From contig NZ_CP051217.1 of the NCBI RefSeq assembly GCF_012516475.1, forward strand, positions 1,426,001 to 1,490,000: a stretch of 64,000 bases of DNA. The letters run 5' to 3'. Below are positions 8,352 through 17,448 of the stretch, piece after piece. The notes under the pieces are model-generated. The model was given only the letters and a program-made list of their open reading frames with translations. It made no database searches and was not told the origin of the DNA. The first letter of the stretch is position 1. Every line of letters starts with the position of its first letter. The position numbers and the translations under genes are program-made. The stretch is from Parasphingorhabdus halotolerans. GTDB taxonomy: Bacteria > Pseudomonadota > Alphaproteobacteria > Sphingomonadales > Sphingomonadaceae.

Positions 8352-10508
8352 ATGTCATATAGCAAATTCCTGGTCAGTTCCGCCACTCTGGCACTCAGCC
8401 TCTCCCCTGCAATGGCACAGACAGCACCGCAGAACGCGCCCAAGACTACCGAACCCGAACGCGGGCTATCGGATGATTTTCATGACGATGATATGATCGT
8501 GGTGACTGCTCCTTATGTGGACCAGCTCGATATATTAGCGGGTACGTCTTCGCTCTCCGGTGACGAACTGACTCAGGATTTGCGCGGGCAAATTGGCGAC
8601 AGTCTGACTGGCCTTCCCGGCATTTCCTCAACCAGTTTTGCACCCGGCTCCTCTCGCCCCGTGTTGCGCGGCTTTCAGGGGCCACGGGTAAAGGTGCTGA
8701 CAGATGGTATCGGTTCGCTCGATGCGTCCAATACGTCCGTCGATCATGCCGTGACTATCGATCCCCTCACCGCCCAGCGGGTTGAAGTGCTGCGCGGACC
8801 AGCAGTGTTGCTGTTTGGCGGCGATGCCATCGGTGGCGCAGTGAATGTCATCGACAAGCGTATTCCCCGAGATGTGCCCGGCGAGCCCCTCCATATCGAT
8901 GCGGTTGGCGGATACGGCAGCGCTGCGGATGACTGGAGCTTGGCCGGATCACTCGATGTTCCGCTCACCGACAATCTGGTGTTTCACATCGATGGCAGCT
9001 TTCGCGATACAGACGATGTCCGGGTACCAGGATTTGTGCTCTCTCCCACCCTACGCGCCGAAGCATTGGAAGAAGTCGCTGAGGAAACAGCCGAAGGCAA
9101 TCTCGACGAGGCTGCAGAATTTGCCGAAGCCGCTGCGCTAAGCGGCCGCGTCCCCAATACCGCCAGCCGCACCAAAACAGCAGGCGCCGGACTCGCCTAT
9201 ATCGCCGATGGCGGCAATATCGGTTTTTCCGTCAGCTATTATGACACGAACTACGGCGTCCCCGCCCGACCCGGTGCCGGCCACGCGCACGGAGAAGAAG
9301 GCGAAGACGACGAAGTTGGCGAAGAAGAGGAAGAAGGCCCGGTCACCATCGGATTGGAACAAATTCGCGCCGATCTGCGCGGCGGCGTTGATATTGGTGG
9401 CTTCTTCGAAAAGCTGACCTTCCGCGCCGGATATTCCGACTATGAACATACCGAATTTGAAGGCGATGAGATTGGGACCGTCTTTTCGGTTTCCGGTATC
9501 GAAGCCCGCGCTGAGCTCATTCAAGCCGATAGAAACGGTTGGCGTGGTGTAATCGGCACCCAGATTTTGGCCCGCGATTTCAACGCGATTGGCGCAGAAG
9601 CTTTCGTTCCGAAAAACTCTGTTGAAAGCTGGGCACTATTTACGGTTCAGGAAGTGGATCTAGGCAATTTTGAAGTCGAGGCTGCCTTTCGCGTCGATCA
9701 GACGGATATTTCCGCCAATAGCATCAACTTCGATCGCAGTTTCAATACCATTTCAGGTGCGCTAGGACTGGCCTATGCACCCGATGATAGCGCCCTGAAA
9801 ATCGGCGCTAATCTCTCACGATCAGAACGCGCACCTTCCGCCGAAGAGCTTCTCTCAAACGGCCCGCACATCGCAACGCAAGCCTTTGAAATCGGCAACC
9901 CCGATTTCACCACCGAGAAAAGCATTGGCGGCGAGCTTTATGCGCGTTGGGATAGCGATAATGTGAAGCTAAGCGCGACCGTTTATGCCAATTCCTTCAA
10001 CGATTATATTTTTGAAGCAGAAACTGGAGCAGAGGAAGATGGCCTTCCCGTTTTCCAATATATCCAGCAAGATGCGACCTATTATGGTTTTGAAGCTTCC
10101 GCTTCTGCGGTTGTCGCTCGCTCTGGCGGTTTTGACTTTATCATCGATGGCGTTGCGGACCATGTGCGCGCAAAGATTAAAAATGGCGGTGGACCGGTTC
10201 CGCGTATCCCTCCGCTGCGACTTTTGGGCGGCATAGAAGCGCATAGCGACAGTATCGATCTGCGTGCCGAAATCGAATGGTCGGCCAGCCAAAACCGCGT
10301 TGCCGCATTTGAAACGGCAACCGATGGATTCACAATGGTCAACGCCTCCGCCGCCTGGCGACCGTTTGGCAAGGAGGGCGGCGTGACATTGCTCGCCTCC
10401 GCCAATAATATTTTTGATGTAAGCGGCAGGCGTCATGCTTCGTTCACGAAAGATTATGTACCGCTTGCAGGTCGTGATATACGTCTCAGTGCAAAATTCA
10501 GCTTTTAG
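8352..10508 (+). CDS. TonB-dependent receptor, probably for a metal ion (ZnuD-like)
   Basis: A 718-residue outer-membrane beta-barrel receptor. Signal peptide about residues 1-23 ending in MAQ. Plug domain about 45-175, with LTGLPGISSTSF, RPVLRGFQGPRVKVLTDG and the closing VEVLRGPAVLLFG / GGAVNVID motifs. The barrel ends in aromatic ...RLSAKFSF. Around residues 306-330 is an acidic stretch with His (GHAHGEEGEDDEVGEEEEEG), like the metal-collecting loop of zinc receptors such as ZnuD. The possible Zur half-site upstream agrees. The substrate (zinc or another divalent metal) is an inference. A small lipoprotein gene follows 11 bases later. Confidence 0.88.
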   Translation: MSYSKFLVSSATLALSLSPAMAQTAPQNAPKTTEPERGLSDDFHDDDMIVVTAPYVDQLDILAGTSSLSGDELTQDLRGQIGDSLTGLPGISSTSFAPGSSRPVLRGFQGPRVKVLTDGIGSLDASNTSVDHAVTIDPLTAQRVEVLRGPAVLLFGGDAIGGAVNVIDKRIPRDVPGEPLHIDAVGGYGSAADDWSLAGSLDVPLTDNLVFHIDGSFRDTDDVRVPGFVLSPTLRAEALEEVAEETAEGNLDEAAEFAEAAALSGRVPNTASRTKTAGAGLAYIADGGNIGFSVSYYDTNYGVPARPGAGHAHGEEGEDDEVGEEEEEGPVTIGLEQIRADLRGGVDIGGFFEKLTFRAGYSDYEHTEFEGDEIGTVFSVSGIEARAELIQADRNGWRGVIGTQILARDFNAIGAEAFVPKNSVESWALFTVQEVDLGNFEVEAAFRVDQTDISANSINFDRSFNTISGALGLAYAPDDSALKIGANLSRSERAPSAEELLSNGPHIATQAFEIGNPDFTTEKSIGGELYARWDSDNVKLSATVYANSFNDYIFEAETGAEEDGLPVFQYIQQDATYYGFEASASAVVARSGGFDFIIDGVADHVRAKIKNGGGPVPRIPPLRLLGGIEAHSDSIDLRAEIEWSASQNRVAAFETATDGFTMVNASAAWRPFGKEGGVTLLASANNIFDVSGRRHASFTKDYVPLAGRDIRLSAKFSF

Positions 10509-10519
10509 GACCCTCGAAC

Positions 10520-10645
10520 ATGCAAAAAATCATCGCAAGCGTTATGATATCCTCCCTGTTGTTGCTTGGCGCCTGTGCCACAGTGAAGGGCGTAGGCCGT
10601 GATATTGAATCGATTGGCAAAGCCGGTCAGGATGCAATTGATTGA
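10520..10645 (+). CDS. Entericidin-like small lipoprotein
   Basis: A 41-residue peptide with a short basic start, a hydrophobic stretch and lipobox LGAC (Cys19), then ATVKGVGRDIESIGKAGQDAID. This is the entericidin A/B pattern, with the G-x-G-x-D-I-x-x-x-G tail. Such peptides are envelope lipoproteins linked to stress or a toxin-antidote pair in Escherichia coli; here only one is present. It starts 11 bases after the TonB receptor stop and may share its transcript. The role is unknown. Confidence 0.8.
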   Translation: MQKIIASVMISSLLLLGACATVKGVGRDIESIGKAGQDAID

Positions 10646-10670
10646 AGCCGTTAGCGGTGTGACCAAATCC

Positions 10671-10737
10671 GTTCGTGGTGAGCCTGTCGAACCACGCCGT
10701 TAGTCAATCGGTTTCCTTCGACAAACCCAGGATGAAC
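10671..10737. repeat. Palindromic intergenic repeat, copy A
   Basis: Two imperfectly complementary units: GTTCGTGGTGAGCCTGTCGA at 10671 and CCTTCGACAAACCCAGGATG at 10715. They resemble the 'GTTCGTCCTGAGCCTGTCGA' repeat seen at 14853 and 17364 in this window. It sits between the entericidin-like gene and the convergent tatC end and could fold as a hairpin in either transcript. Confidence 0.7.
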
Positions 10738-10741
10738 GGAA

Positions 10742-11530
10742 CTATTCTGTCTCCATTGCCGCTTTTTTGCGATCAGTGAACCACATAATCGCCAATGATA
10801 TTTCGTATAGCATGATCAACGGAATACCCAGCATCAGCTGTGAAACAACATCAGGTGGTGTCAATATTGCTGCCAAAGCAAAAGCGGCGACAATCATGTA
10901 ACGGCGGATACCCTTTAGCTGATCGCGCGTTACCAATCCCGCGCGGTTGAGCAGCAGCAACAGGACAGGCAGTTGGAAACAGACGCCAAAAGCCAAGATG
11001 AACTGCATGACCAGCGAGAGATAATCGCCCATTGCCGGCAACGCTTCCTGGGTCATCCCGCCAACCTCGCCCTCGAATCCCACAAAGAAACGGAAGGCCG
11101 TAGGCATCACGATATAATAGGCCAGCGCCGCGCCCGCCATAAACAGGATCGGCGTTGCTATCAGGAATGGCAGAAAGGCTCGCTTTTCCTTCGCATATAG
11201 ACCCGGCGCAACAAACGCCCAGAGTTGATTGGAAATAACCGGAAACGAGACAAAAAAAGCCGCAAACAGCGCCACCTTTATCTCAACAAAAAAGGCTTCA
11301 TATAATTTGGTGTAGATTAGCTTGCCCTCGCCCGGCGGAAATGCCGCAGTAAGCGGTTTTACAAGGAGCCCAAAAATTTCATCGGCGAAGAAAATGCAGA
11401 CCCCAAATGCCACCGCAAAAGCGGCCAAAGCCCATAACAGCCGCTGTCGCAACTCAATGAGGTGTTCAATCAACGGCGCCTTGCTATCGTCAATTGAGGC
11501 ATCAATATCAGGCGGCGATTGTTTGTTCAT
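10742..11530 (-). CDS. tatC: Sec-independent protein translocase TatC
   Basis: A 262-residue polytopic inner-membrane protein with six predicted helices, the receptor for twin-arginine signal peptides. Visible family marks are PLIEHLIELRQRLLWA at the N-terminus, FFVSFPVISNQLWAFVAPGLY with its conserved Glu/Pro environment, and the LTPPDVVSQLMLGIPLIMLYE segment at the end. It overlaps tatB by 4 bases and is the last gene of the leftward tatA-tatB-tatC group. Confidence 0.96.
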   Translation of the reverse strand: MNKQSPPDIDASIDDSKAPLIEHLIELRQRLLWALAAFAVAFGVCIFFADEIFGLLVKPLTAAFPPGEGKLIYTKLYEAFFVEIKVALFAAFFVSFPVISNQLWAFVAPGLYAKEKRAFLPFLIATPILFMAGAALAYYIVMPTAFRFFVGFEGEVGGMTQEALPAMGDYLSLVMQFILAFGVCFQLPVLLLLLNRAGLVTRDQLKGIRRYMIVAAFALAAILTPPDVVSQLMLGIPLIMLYEISLAIMWFTDRKKAAMETE

Positions 11531-11877
11531 GGCTTATCGGTCGCAGGCGGCGTATCTGGAGTATCATCAGAGGTTGGGGAGTTTGGCGGGCCATCGAGTG
11601 GTTCCATCTTTGGTTCGTCACCTGCGGGCGTGCCCTCAACAGTCGGATGCTCCAGCATGATCCGTTCGTTTTCAGAAGCCCATTTCTTTTCCATTTCCTG
11701 AAGCTCGGCCTCACGAACCATAGCGTCGAGGCCAGACCGGAAATTTGCCATTATGCCGCGCGCCTTGCCCATCCACTTGCCAGCAGTCGCCAGAGCGCCT
11801 GGTAGTTCCTTGGGGCCAATCACGACAACTGCCACCAAGGCAATTAGCCCGATTTCCCAGAAAGAAAGGTCAAACAT
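11527..11877 (-). CDS. tatB: Sec-independent protein translocase TatB
   Basis: A 116-residue protein with the usual N-terminal anchor MFDLSFWEIGLIALVAVVVI, then GPKELPGALATAGKWMGK at the hinge and start of the amphipathic helix, and a Pro/Thr/Asp-rich acidic tail. With TatC it forms the receptor complex for twin-arginine substrates. It follows tatA by 34 bases and overlaps tatC by 4. Confidence 0.93.
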   Translation of the reverse strand: MFDLSFWEIGLIALVAVVVIGPKELPGALATAGKWMGKARGIMANFRSGLDAMVREAELQEMEKKWASENERIMLEHPTVEGTPAGDEPKMEPLDGPPNSPTSDDTPDTPPATDKP

Positions 11878-11911
11878 ATCCGAAGCTGGTCCTGTTCAGC
11901 GGACCAGATGG

Positions 11912-12145
11912 TCAGCTCGCTGTCTTATCGGTAGTTGTGGCGGCATCCACGGTATCGGCGGGTTTATTATCAATTCGGGCCGTTGGAGTGGCAGCAGACG
12001 CCGATTCTTCCTCGTCGGTGATACCCTTTTTGAAGGACTTAATACCTTTACCAACATCGCCCATCATTTCCGATATCCGGCCACGACCGAATAAAATCAG
12101 CACCAATGCTGCTACGATTAAAATCTGCCAAATACTCGGTTGCAT
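11912..12145 (-). CDS. tatA: Twin-arginine translocase subunit TatA
   Basis: A 77-residue single-span protein: [25 protein letters not shown] followed by the conserved [14 protein letters not shown] amphipathic helix with the F-K-K-G end, and a disordered Ala/Thr/Asp tail. It builds the Tat translocation pore. It starts 28 bases after scpB and leads the tatABC group. Confidence 0.93.
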   Translation of the reverse strand: MQPSIWQILIVAALVLILFGRGRISEMMGDVGKGIKSFKKGITDEEESASAATPTARIDNKPADTVDAATTTDKTAS

Positions 12146-12173
12146 CGAAAATCTCCTGATCTACCCAGCTAAC

Positions 12174-12905
12174 TTAAGCGCTTTCGTGTTCGTTTTCCAG
12201 TAAGACCGCATCATCAGTCTCATATTCTTCGGAAAAATTGTCCTCAGCGCTATCTTCGCTGGCATTTTCAGCAGCTCCGTCAGCCAGTTCTTCTTCCGCT
12301 TCCAGCTCCAGCCGCTCCATCGCCAGATCAACCGGATCAAGCAAGCCAGCAGCCCTTAAATCGTCTATACCGGGCAAATCCTTTCGGGTCTGTAAACCGA
12401 AATGGGTCAGGAATTCCGGAGTCGTTGCGTAAATCAATGGCCTGCCGGGAACTTCCCGTCGGCCAGCAGGGCGCACCCATCCCGCTTCCATTAGCACATC
12501 CAGTGTTCCCTTGGCGACCTGAACGCCTCTGATAGCCTCGATTTCGGCGCGGCTAACCGGTTCGTGATAGGCGATTATCGCCAGCGTCTCCATGCCCGCA
12601 CGGCTGAGTTTGCGCAGTTCGGCGCGTTCGCGGCGTAGCAGATGTGACAGATCATGCGCAGTTTGAAAATGATAGCGGTCTCCAGTTTTTATCAGCACAA
12701 TCCCGCGATTTTGATAGTCGCGTTGCAGATCGACCAATGTCTGGCGGATATCGATTTCCTCGCCGACATAGAGTTTAATATCGGCAAGGGTCATCGGGTT
12801 TTCCGATGCGAACAAAGTCGCTTCAACGGCGCGCCTGCCGATATCAACATCGTCAGTTCTGCTGATAAAAAGACTTTCATCTTCAGTCGCGGTACCATTA
12901 TCCAT
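12174..12905 (-). CDS. scpB: Segregation and condensation protein B
   Basis: A 243-residue kleisin-interacting winged-helix protein that works with ScpA and SMC in chromosome organisation. The core (about residues 20-185) has RRAVEATLFASENPMTLADI, the LAIIAYHEPVSRAEIEAIRG segment typical of ScpB, and RPLIYATTPEFLTHFGL. The C-terminal tail of about 50 residues is strongly acidic. It overlaps scpA by 8 bases. No smc gene is in the window. Confidence 0.94.
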   Translation of the reverse strand: MDNGTATEDESLFISRTDDVDIGRRAVEATLFASENPMTLADIKLYVGEEIDIRQTLVDLQRDYQNRGIVLIKTGDRYHFQTAHDLSHLLRRERAELRKLSRAGMETLAIIAYHEPVSRAEIEAIRGVQVAKGTLDVLMEAGWVRPAGRREVPGRPLIYATTPEFLTHFGLQTRKDLPGIDDLRAAGLLDPVDLAMERLELEAEEELADGAAENASEDSAEDNFSEEYETDDAVLLENEHESA

Positions 12906-13692
12906 TTATGACTGCCTTTATTCTAAGCGGCGCAAAACTCTCGTCTTGATCCATCACCAATTTGCCCTGTTTCGCCAATTCCAGTGCTGCGAGAAAACTC
13001 GATGCCAGCGCTGATTTGCGCAATTGCAGTGGCGCGCCGCGTGGCAGAAAATCACAAATATCCATCCAGTCAATCGCCTCGCCGAGCATCATCGACACCC
13101 GCGCCAAAGCATCCTCCAGCGTCATCACCATGCGCTGTTTGACAATATGAACGGCGGGCGCATTGCGCATTTTTACCCGGGAATAGGCCGAGATAAGGTC
13201 ATAATATCCCGCCTGCCATTCTCGGTTTTTGAGTACCTTCAAGCCCTCGGGCGCGCCGCGTGCAAACACATCGCGGCCAATGCGGTCACGGCCCATTAAC
13301 CGGGCACCAGCCTCGCGCATAGCGTTGAGCCGCTCCAGCCGCATTTGCAGACGTAGCGCCAGTTCTTCCGGCGATGGATCAATTTCGGGGTCTTTCGGCA
13401 GCAACAGGCCAGACTTTAGGTAAGTCAGCCAAGCGGCCATAACCAGATAATCGGCAGCAAGCTCCAGCCTTAAAAACTGAGCATCGGCGATATATTTGAG
13501 ATATTGCTGGACCAGTTCGAGAATCGAAATTTCCCGCAGGTCCACTTTCTGATTGCGCGCAAGCGCGAGCAATAAATCAAGCGGCCCTTCCCAGCCATCA
13601 ATATTGAGCGTGAGCGCGTTGTCTTCTTCCACTGATTCCGGCGGAAAGAAAAAGCTCTCGCCTTCAGTTTCTATTTCGGTTTCCGGTTCCAT
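12898..13692 (-). CDS. scpA: Segregation and condensation protein A
   Basis: A kleisin (264 residues from ATG at 13692) that bridges SMC heads. Family marks are the N-terminal WEGPLDLLLALARNQKVDLREISI and QYLKYIADAQFLRLELAADYLVMAAWL, and the C-terminal winged-helix part with LASSFLAALELAKQGKLVMDQ. The ATG overlaps the nagZ stop (TGATG), pointing to coupled translation; a GTG one codon earlier is also possible. Member of the argS-to-tatC leftward run. Confidence 0.94.
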   Translation of the reverse strand: MEPETEIETEGESFFFPPESVEEDNALTLNIDGWEGPLDLLLALARNQKVDLREISILELVQQYLKYIADAQFLRLELAADYLVMAAWLTYLKSGLLLPKDPEIDPSPEELALRLQMRLERLNAMREAGARLMGRDRIGRDVFARGAPEGLKVLKNREWQAGYYDLISAYSRVKMRNAPAVHIVKQRMVMTLEDALARVSMMLGEAIDWMDICDFLPRGAPLQLRKSALASSFLAALELAKQGKLVMDQDESFAPLRIKAVING

Positions 13693-14699
13693 CACGCCGC
13701 CGCTGCGATCAAGGCATCGCGCTTGTCGACGAGTTCTGCCAGTTCAACCTCTTCACGACCGCCGATTACCATCATAGCTTCGTTTAATCGCGCACGGCCC
13801 TTGTCAGTGATTTCACCTAATAATTCTGCAATTCCGACCATCTCATCCATCCGGCCCCAGCAATTCAAAGCGATATCACAGCCGGCCTTGACGACATCAC
13901 GCGCGCGGCTGGGGACGTCCCCTTTCAGCGCTTTCATGTCGAGATCATCAGAAAACAGCAATCCGTCAAATCCGATCTGCCCGCGAATAACCTCCTCAAT
14001 GACTTTCGGCGATAGGCTTGCACAATGCTCGCTGTCCCAAGCTTCATAGACAATATGAGCGGTCATACCCATTGATGCGCCGGATACCGTCCGGAATGGT
14101 GCGATATCAATTTCCAATTCCTCTGCTGAGGCCGAGATCCTTGGCAATTCCAAATGACTATCGACAACCGCACGGCCATGGCCCGGCATATGTTTTATTA
14201 CGCTGGCCACGCCGCCACGGGTTTGCCCGTCGATAACCGCGCGTCCAAGCGCCGCCACCTGCATCGGCTCGCTCCCCATTGCCCGGTCCCCGATGGCAGC
14301 CACCGTTTCCGGTTGACGGACATCAAGCAACGGTAAACAATTCACGGTTATGCCCACTTCCCGCAAGCTCTCGCCCAGAGCCTGGGCATTAATCCGCGCC
14401 GCTTCAATCGCAGTGGCAGGCGCAACATCATAAAGCTTGTCAAAAACCTCACCCGCCGGGAAGTTCGGCCAAATCGGTTCTTTCATGCGAACGACCCGCC
14501 CGCCTTCCTGATCGATCAAGATAGCGACATCATCGCGGCCATGCAGATCGCGCAACTCGTCAGTAAGAGCGCGCAATTGCGATTTGCTCTCGATATTGCG
14601 GCCAAAAATAATATAGCCAGACGGATCGCTTTCCTTGAAAAACGCCTTTTCGTCCGGGGTCAGACTTAATCCCGCCATACCGAAAACTGCTGGTGTCAT
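13692..14699 (-). CDS. nagZ: Beta-N-acetylhexosaminidase NagZ
   Basis: A 335-residue family 3 glycoside hydrolase that removes N-acetylglucosamine from muropeptides during peptidoglycan recycling. It has the diagnostic VIKHMPGHGRAVVDSHLELP motif, where the H/D pair belongs to the flexible loop with the acid/base, and LLFSDDLDMKAL with the nucleophile Asp. No signal peptide, as expected for a cytoplasmic recycling enzyme. It is coupled to scpA by a TGATG overlap. A palindromic repeat lies in the gap to the SPOR gene upstream. Confidence 0.93.
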   Translation of the reverse strand: MTPAVFGMAGLSLTPDEKAFFKESDPSGYIIFGRNIESKSQLRALTDELRDLHGRDDVAILIDQEGGRVVRMKEPIWPNFPAGEVFDKLYDVAPATAIEAARINAQALGESLREVGITVNCLPLLDVRQPETVAAIGDRAMGSEPMQVAALGRAVIDGQTRGGVASVIKHMPGHGRAVVDSHLELPRISASAEELEIDIAPFRTVSGASMGMTAHIVYEAWDSEHCASLSPKVIEEVIRGQIGFDGLLFSDDLDMKALKGDVPSRARDVVKAGCDIALNCWGRMDEMVGIAELLGEITDKGRARLNEAMMVIGGREEVELAELVDKRDALIAAAA

Positions 14700-14852
14700 A
14701 TGCTCAATATACCCGTTTCACGCACAACTTTACATGCAGATCATGCGCAATTTCGGGAGTCCGGTAAAGCAGAAAGCGCCGTTATCCACAGCGCTTCCCC
14801 TATTGATACGGTTATGCAAACGAAAAAATCTTGTGCAGCTTTGCTCAAATCC

Positions 14853-14919
14853 GTTCGTCCTGAGCCTGTCGAAGGACTGATTGTGCGCAGAACTATGCTT
14901 CGATCAGCTCAGCACGAAC
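14853..14919. repeat. Palindromic intergenic repeat, copy B
   Basis: GTTCGTCCTGAGCCTGTCGA begins at 14853 and an imperfect inverted partner ending CTCAGCACGAAC closes at 14919. It lies inside the leftward operon between the SPOR gene and nagZ, so its RNA hairpin may affect transcript processing. Same family as the copies near 10671 and 17364; a lone half-unit is at about 20732. Confidence 0.75.
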
Positions 14920-14927
14920 AGTAAAAT

Positions 14928-15578
14928 TTAGCGAACAACCAGACAGCTCTCACCGGCCGCTTTCAGGTTGTTGCAAACTTCCTGCGCCTTCTGGGCATTG
15001 GCCGCGACCGCGTTGAGGCGATAAATCGTCCCGCCTTCGACTGTGCCTGGAACGATTTTCTTCGGCATCGCCGCTATCGCTTCAAAACGCCGCGCAAAAC
15101 CGGCCCATGAACTATCGGCCAATCCAGCCGAGCTGAATGCGCCAAGCTGGATCATCGCGCTGCCGGGTGCTTCGGCTGAAGCTGCTGCCGCGTCATTGCT
15201 CGCAGCCTGTTTCACCGGCGCTTCGGCTGGCTCGGATGTACCGAGCTTGGCCGCAGTATCCTTGCCTTCGCTGGCATCAAAGCTGGCATCGCCTTCGCCT
15301 TCAAATTGTTTGGCCTGCGCGTCGTCGGGGCGCACTTTATAGTCGCCCTCCTGCGCTGCAATAAGCTGTCCGTCGCCATCGAGGCCACCGCCATCGCGGT
15401 TCTGCAACCAATAAATACCGCCAACAATCGCAGCCAGCAAAACCAGACCTGCAAGAACAAACAGCGCTACCCGGGTTGGTGAATATTCGCCTTCACCATC
15501 ATAATCATCCGCAGATTCGAGCCAAGGCAGCCGATCTTCGTCGTCCAGATCCAGACTATCACGCGTTACATCAGACAT
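14928..15578 (-). CDS. SPOR domain-containing membrane protein
   Basis: A 216-residue bitopic protein: an acidic cytoplasmic N-terminus, one membrane helix about residues 34-56 (VALFVLAGLVLLAAIVGGIY), a low-complexity Ala/Glu/Asp linker, and a C-terminal SPOR domain from about residue 140 (MIQLGAFSSAGLADSSWAGF ... AGESCLVVR). SPOR domains bind denuded glycan strands at the septum, so a cell-division or septal role is likely. It starts 26 bases downstream of argS in the same run, a placement usual in sphingomonads. Confidence 0.85.
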   Translation of the reverse strand: MSDVTRDSLDLDDEDRLPWLESADDYDGEGEYSPTRVALFVLAGLVLLAAIVGGIYWLQNRDGGGLDGDGQLIAAQEGDYKVRPDDAQAKQFEGEGDASFDASEGKDTAAKLGTSEPAEAPVKQAASNDAAAASAEAPGSAMIQLGAFSSAGLADSSWAGFARRFEAIAAMPKKIVPGTVEGGTIYRLNAVAANAQKAQEVCNNLKAAGESCLVVR

Positions 15579-15604
15579 ATTATTTCCCCAAATCTTCAGT
15601 CTAT

Positions 15605-17338
15605 CTACATAGAATCCACGGCCTCAACCCCCATTAACGCCAGACCGTTACGAATAGTTTGCCCTAAATTCCTGGCTAAGAAAAGCCTAGCCGACGTAGT
15701 CTCATGATCGTTAACCATTAACATCCGCTTATCAGGCCGGTCATTTCCCAAATTATAGAAGCCATGGAATGCGGCGGCGAGGTCGTTCAGATAGAATGCG
15801 ACCCGGTGGGGTTCCCGACTCGCGGCGGCGGATTCGACGATTCGCGGGAACTGCGCTGCCATTTTGACGAGGTCAAACTCTTCTGCGCCCAGCTTGTCCA
15901 AATGCCTGTCGGACGGCGCGATGCCCTCATCCGCAGCTTTGCGGATATTAGACTGAATTCGCGCGTGGGCATATTGCACATAGAAGACCGGATTATCGCG
16001 CGATGCTTCGGTGACTTTGGCAAAATCAAAATCCATTTGCGCATCGGCTTTGCGGGTCAGCATGGTGAAACGCACGGCATCCTTGCCGACTTCCTCCACC
16101 ATATCCGCGATCGTAACAAAATTCCCGGAGCGCTTCGACATTTTCTCAGGCACACCGTTGCGCAGCAAATGCACCATCTGCACCAGCTTCACATCAAATT
16201 TTGTCTTGCCCTCAGTAAGCGCCGATACCGCTGCCTTGATCCGCTTGACCGTGCCGGAGTGGTCGGCACCCCAGATGTCGATTAGTTCGTTGGCGGATTG
16301 TGATTTTTGGAAATGATAAGCAAGATCACCACCAAAATAGGTCCAGCTACCATCGGATTTCTTGATCGGCCGGTCCTGATCGTCGCCAAATTGGGTCGAG
16401 CGGAATAATGGCAATTCAACCGGCTCCCAGTCTTCAACTACCTTGCCCTTTGGCTGTTCCAGCTCGCCGTCATAAACAAGATCACGCGCGCGCAGCTCTG
16501 CCTCTGCGGCTTCCGCCTTGCCCGCAGCGTGCAGATCGGCTTCCGATGAAAACACATCATGCTTTATGCCGAGCAGCGCCAGATCGGCGCGGATCATGTC
16601 CATCATGCCATCCACCGCTGCCTTGCGAAAAATCTGCAACCACTGTTGTTCCGGTGCAGCCTGATATTGATCGCCATATTGCTGCGCCAGCGCCCAGCCA
16701 ACCGGCTTGAGATAATCACCCGGATATAGCCCTTCGGGAATTTCCATGATCGTTTCGCCAAGCGCTTCGCGGTAACGCAAATGGACCGAACGAGCGAGTG
16801 TATCGACTTGCGACCCGGCATCATTGACATAATATTCGCGAATGACGTTGTGGCCGACTGCTTCAAGCAAATCCGCAAGTGCATCGCCAACAACTGCACC
16901 CCGGCAATGGCCCATATGCATGGGGCCAGTGGGATTGGCGGAAACATATTCGATATTGACCGTGATGCCAGCGCCTTTTTTGGAGCGACCATATTCACTG
17001 CCGAGCTTGTCAATTTCAAGCAACTCACTAACAAGTACGGCATCAGAAACTCGCAGGTTTATAAACCCCGGCCCCGCCATCTCTGCGGATTTCACATCCT
17101 CCAGAGCCGCCAGTTTTTCAACGATCTTCTCCGCCAGATCACGCGGTTTCATGCCTGCCGCTTTGGAGAGTACCATCGCGGCGTTGGTTGACAGATCGCC
17201 GTGTGAAGGATCGCGCGGCGGCTCCAGCGTAACATTTTTGCGGTCAAGCCCTGCGGGTAAAACACCGTCGGCAGTCAGCGTATCAAGCGCTTTATCAATA
17301 TGTTGCTGGAAAATCTGGTAGAGCATGGTTTCACTCAA
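15605..17338 (-). CDS. argS: Arginyl-tRNA synthetase
   Basis: A 577-residue class I aminoacyl-tRNA synthetase. The signature is present as SANPTGPMHMGHCRGAVVGD (HIGH motif as HMGH) with KMSKRSG (KMSKS) later. The N-terminal Add1-like domain and the C-terminal DALR anticodon domain (FYVQYAHARIQSNIRKA ... LARNLGQTIRNGLALMGVEA) are both recognisable. First gene of the leftward argS-SPOR-nagZ-scpAB-tatABC run. Confidence 0.97.
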   Translation of the reverse strand: MSETMLYQIFQQHIDKALDTLTADGVLPAGLDRKNVTLEPPRDPSHGDLSTNAAMVLSKAAGMKPRDLAEKIVEKLAALEDVKSAEMAGPGFINLRVSDAVLVSELLEIDKLGSEYGRSKKGAGITVNIEYVSANPTGPMHMGHCRGAVVGDALADLLEAVGHNVIREYYVNDAGSQVDTLARSVHLRYREALGETIMEIPEGLYPGDYLKPVGWALAQQYGDQYQAAPEQQWLQIFRKAAVDGMMDMIRADLALLGIKHDVFSSEADLHAAGKAEAAEAELRARDLVYDGELEQPKGKVVEDWEPVELPLFRSTQFGDDQDRPIKKSDGSWTYFGGDLAYHFQKSQSANELIDIWGADHSGTVKRIKAAVSALTEGKTKFDVKLVQMVHLLRNGVPEKMSKRSGNFVTIADMVEEVGKDAVRFTMLTRKADAQMDFDFAKVTEASRDNPVFYVQYAHARIQSNIRKAADEGIAPSDRHLDKLGAEEFDLVKMAAQFPRIVESAAASREPHRVAFYLNDLAAAFHGFYNLGNDRPDKRMLMVNDHETTSARLFLARNLGQTIRNGLALMGVEAVDSM

Positions 17339-17363
17339 TTCATCTGAGATATAGTCCTTAACT

Positions 17364-17432
17364 GCTCATGCTAAGCCTGTCGAAGGATATGTCGCGCACG
17401 AACAACCGCGCGTCGACAAGCTCAGCGCGAAC
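17364..17432. repeat. Palindromic intergenic repeat, copy C
   Basis: GCTCATGCTAAGCCTGTCGA at 17364 faces GTCGACAAGCTCAGCGCGAA near 17412, making an imperfect hairpin in the 110-base gap between the lipoprotein gene and argS. Same family as copies A and B. Confidence 0.7.
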
Positions 17433-17448
17433 AAAATTTAAAGCAACT

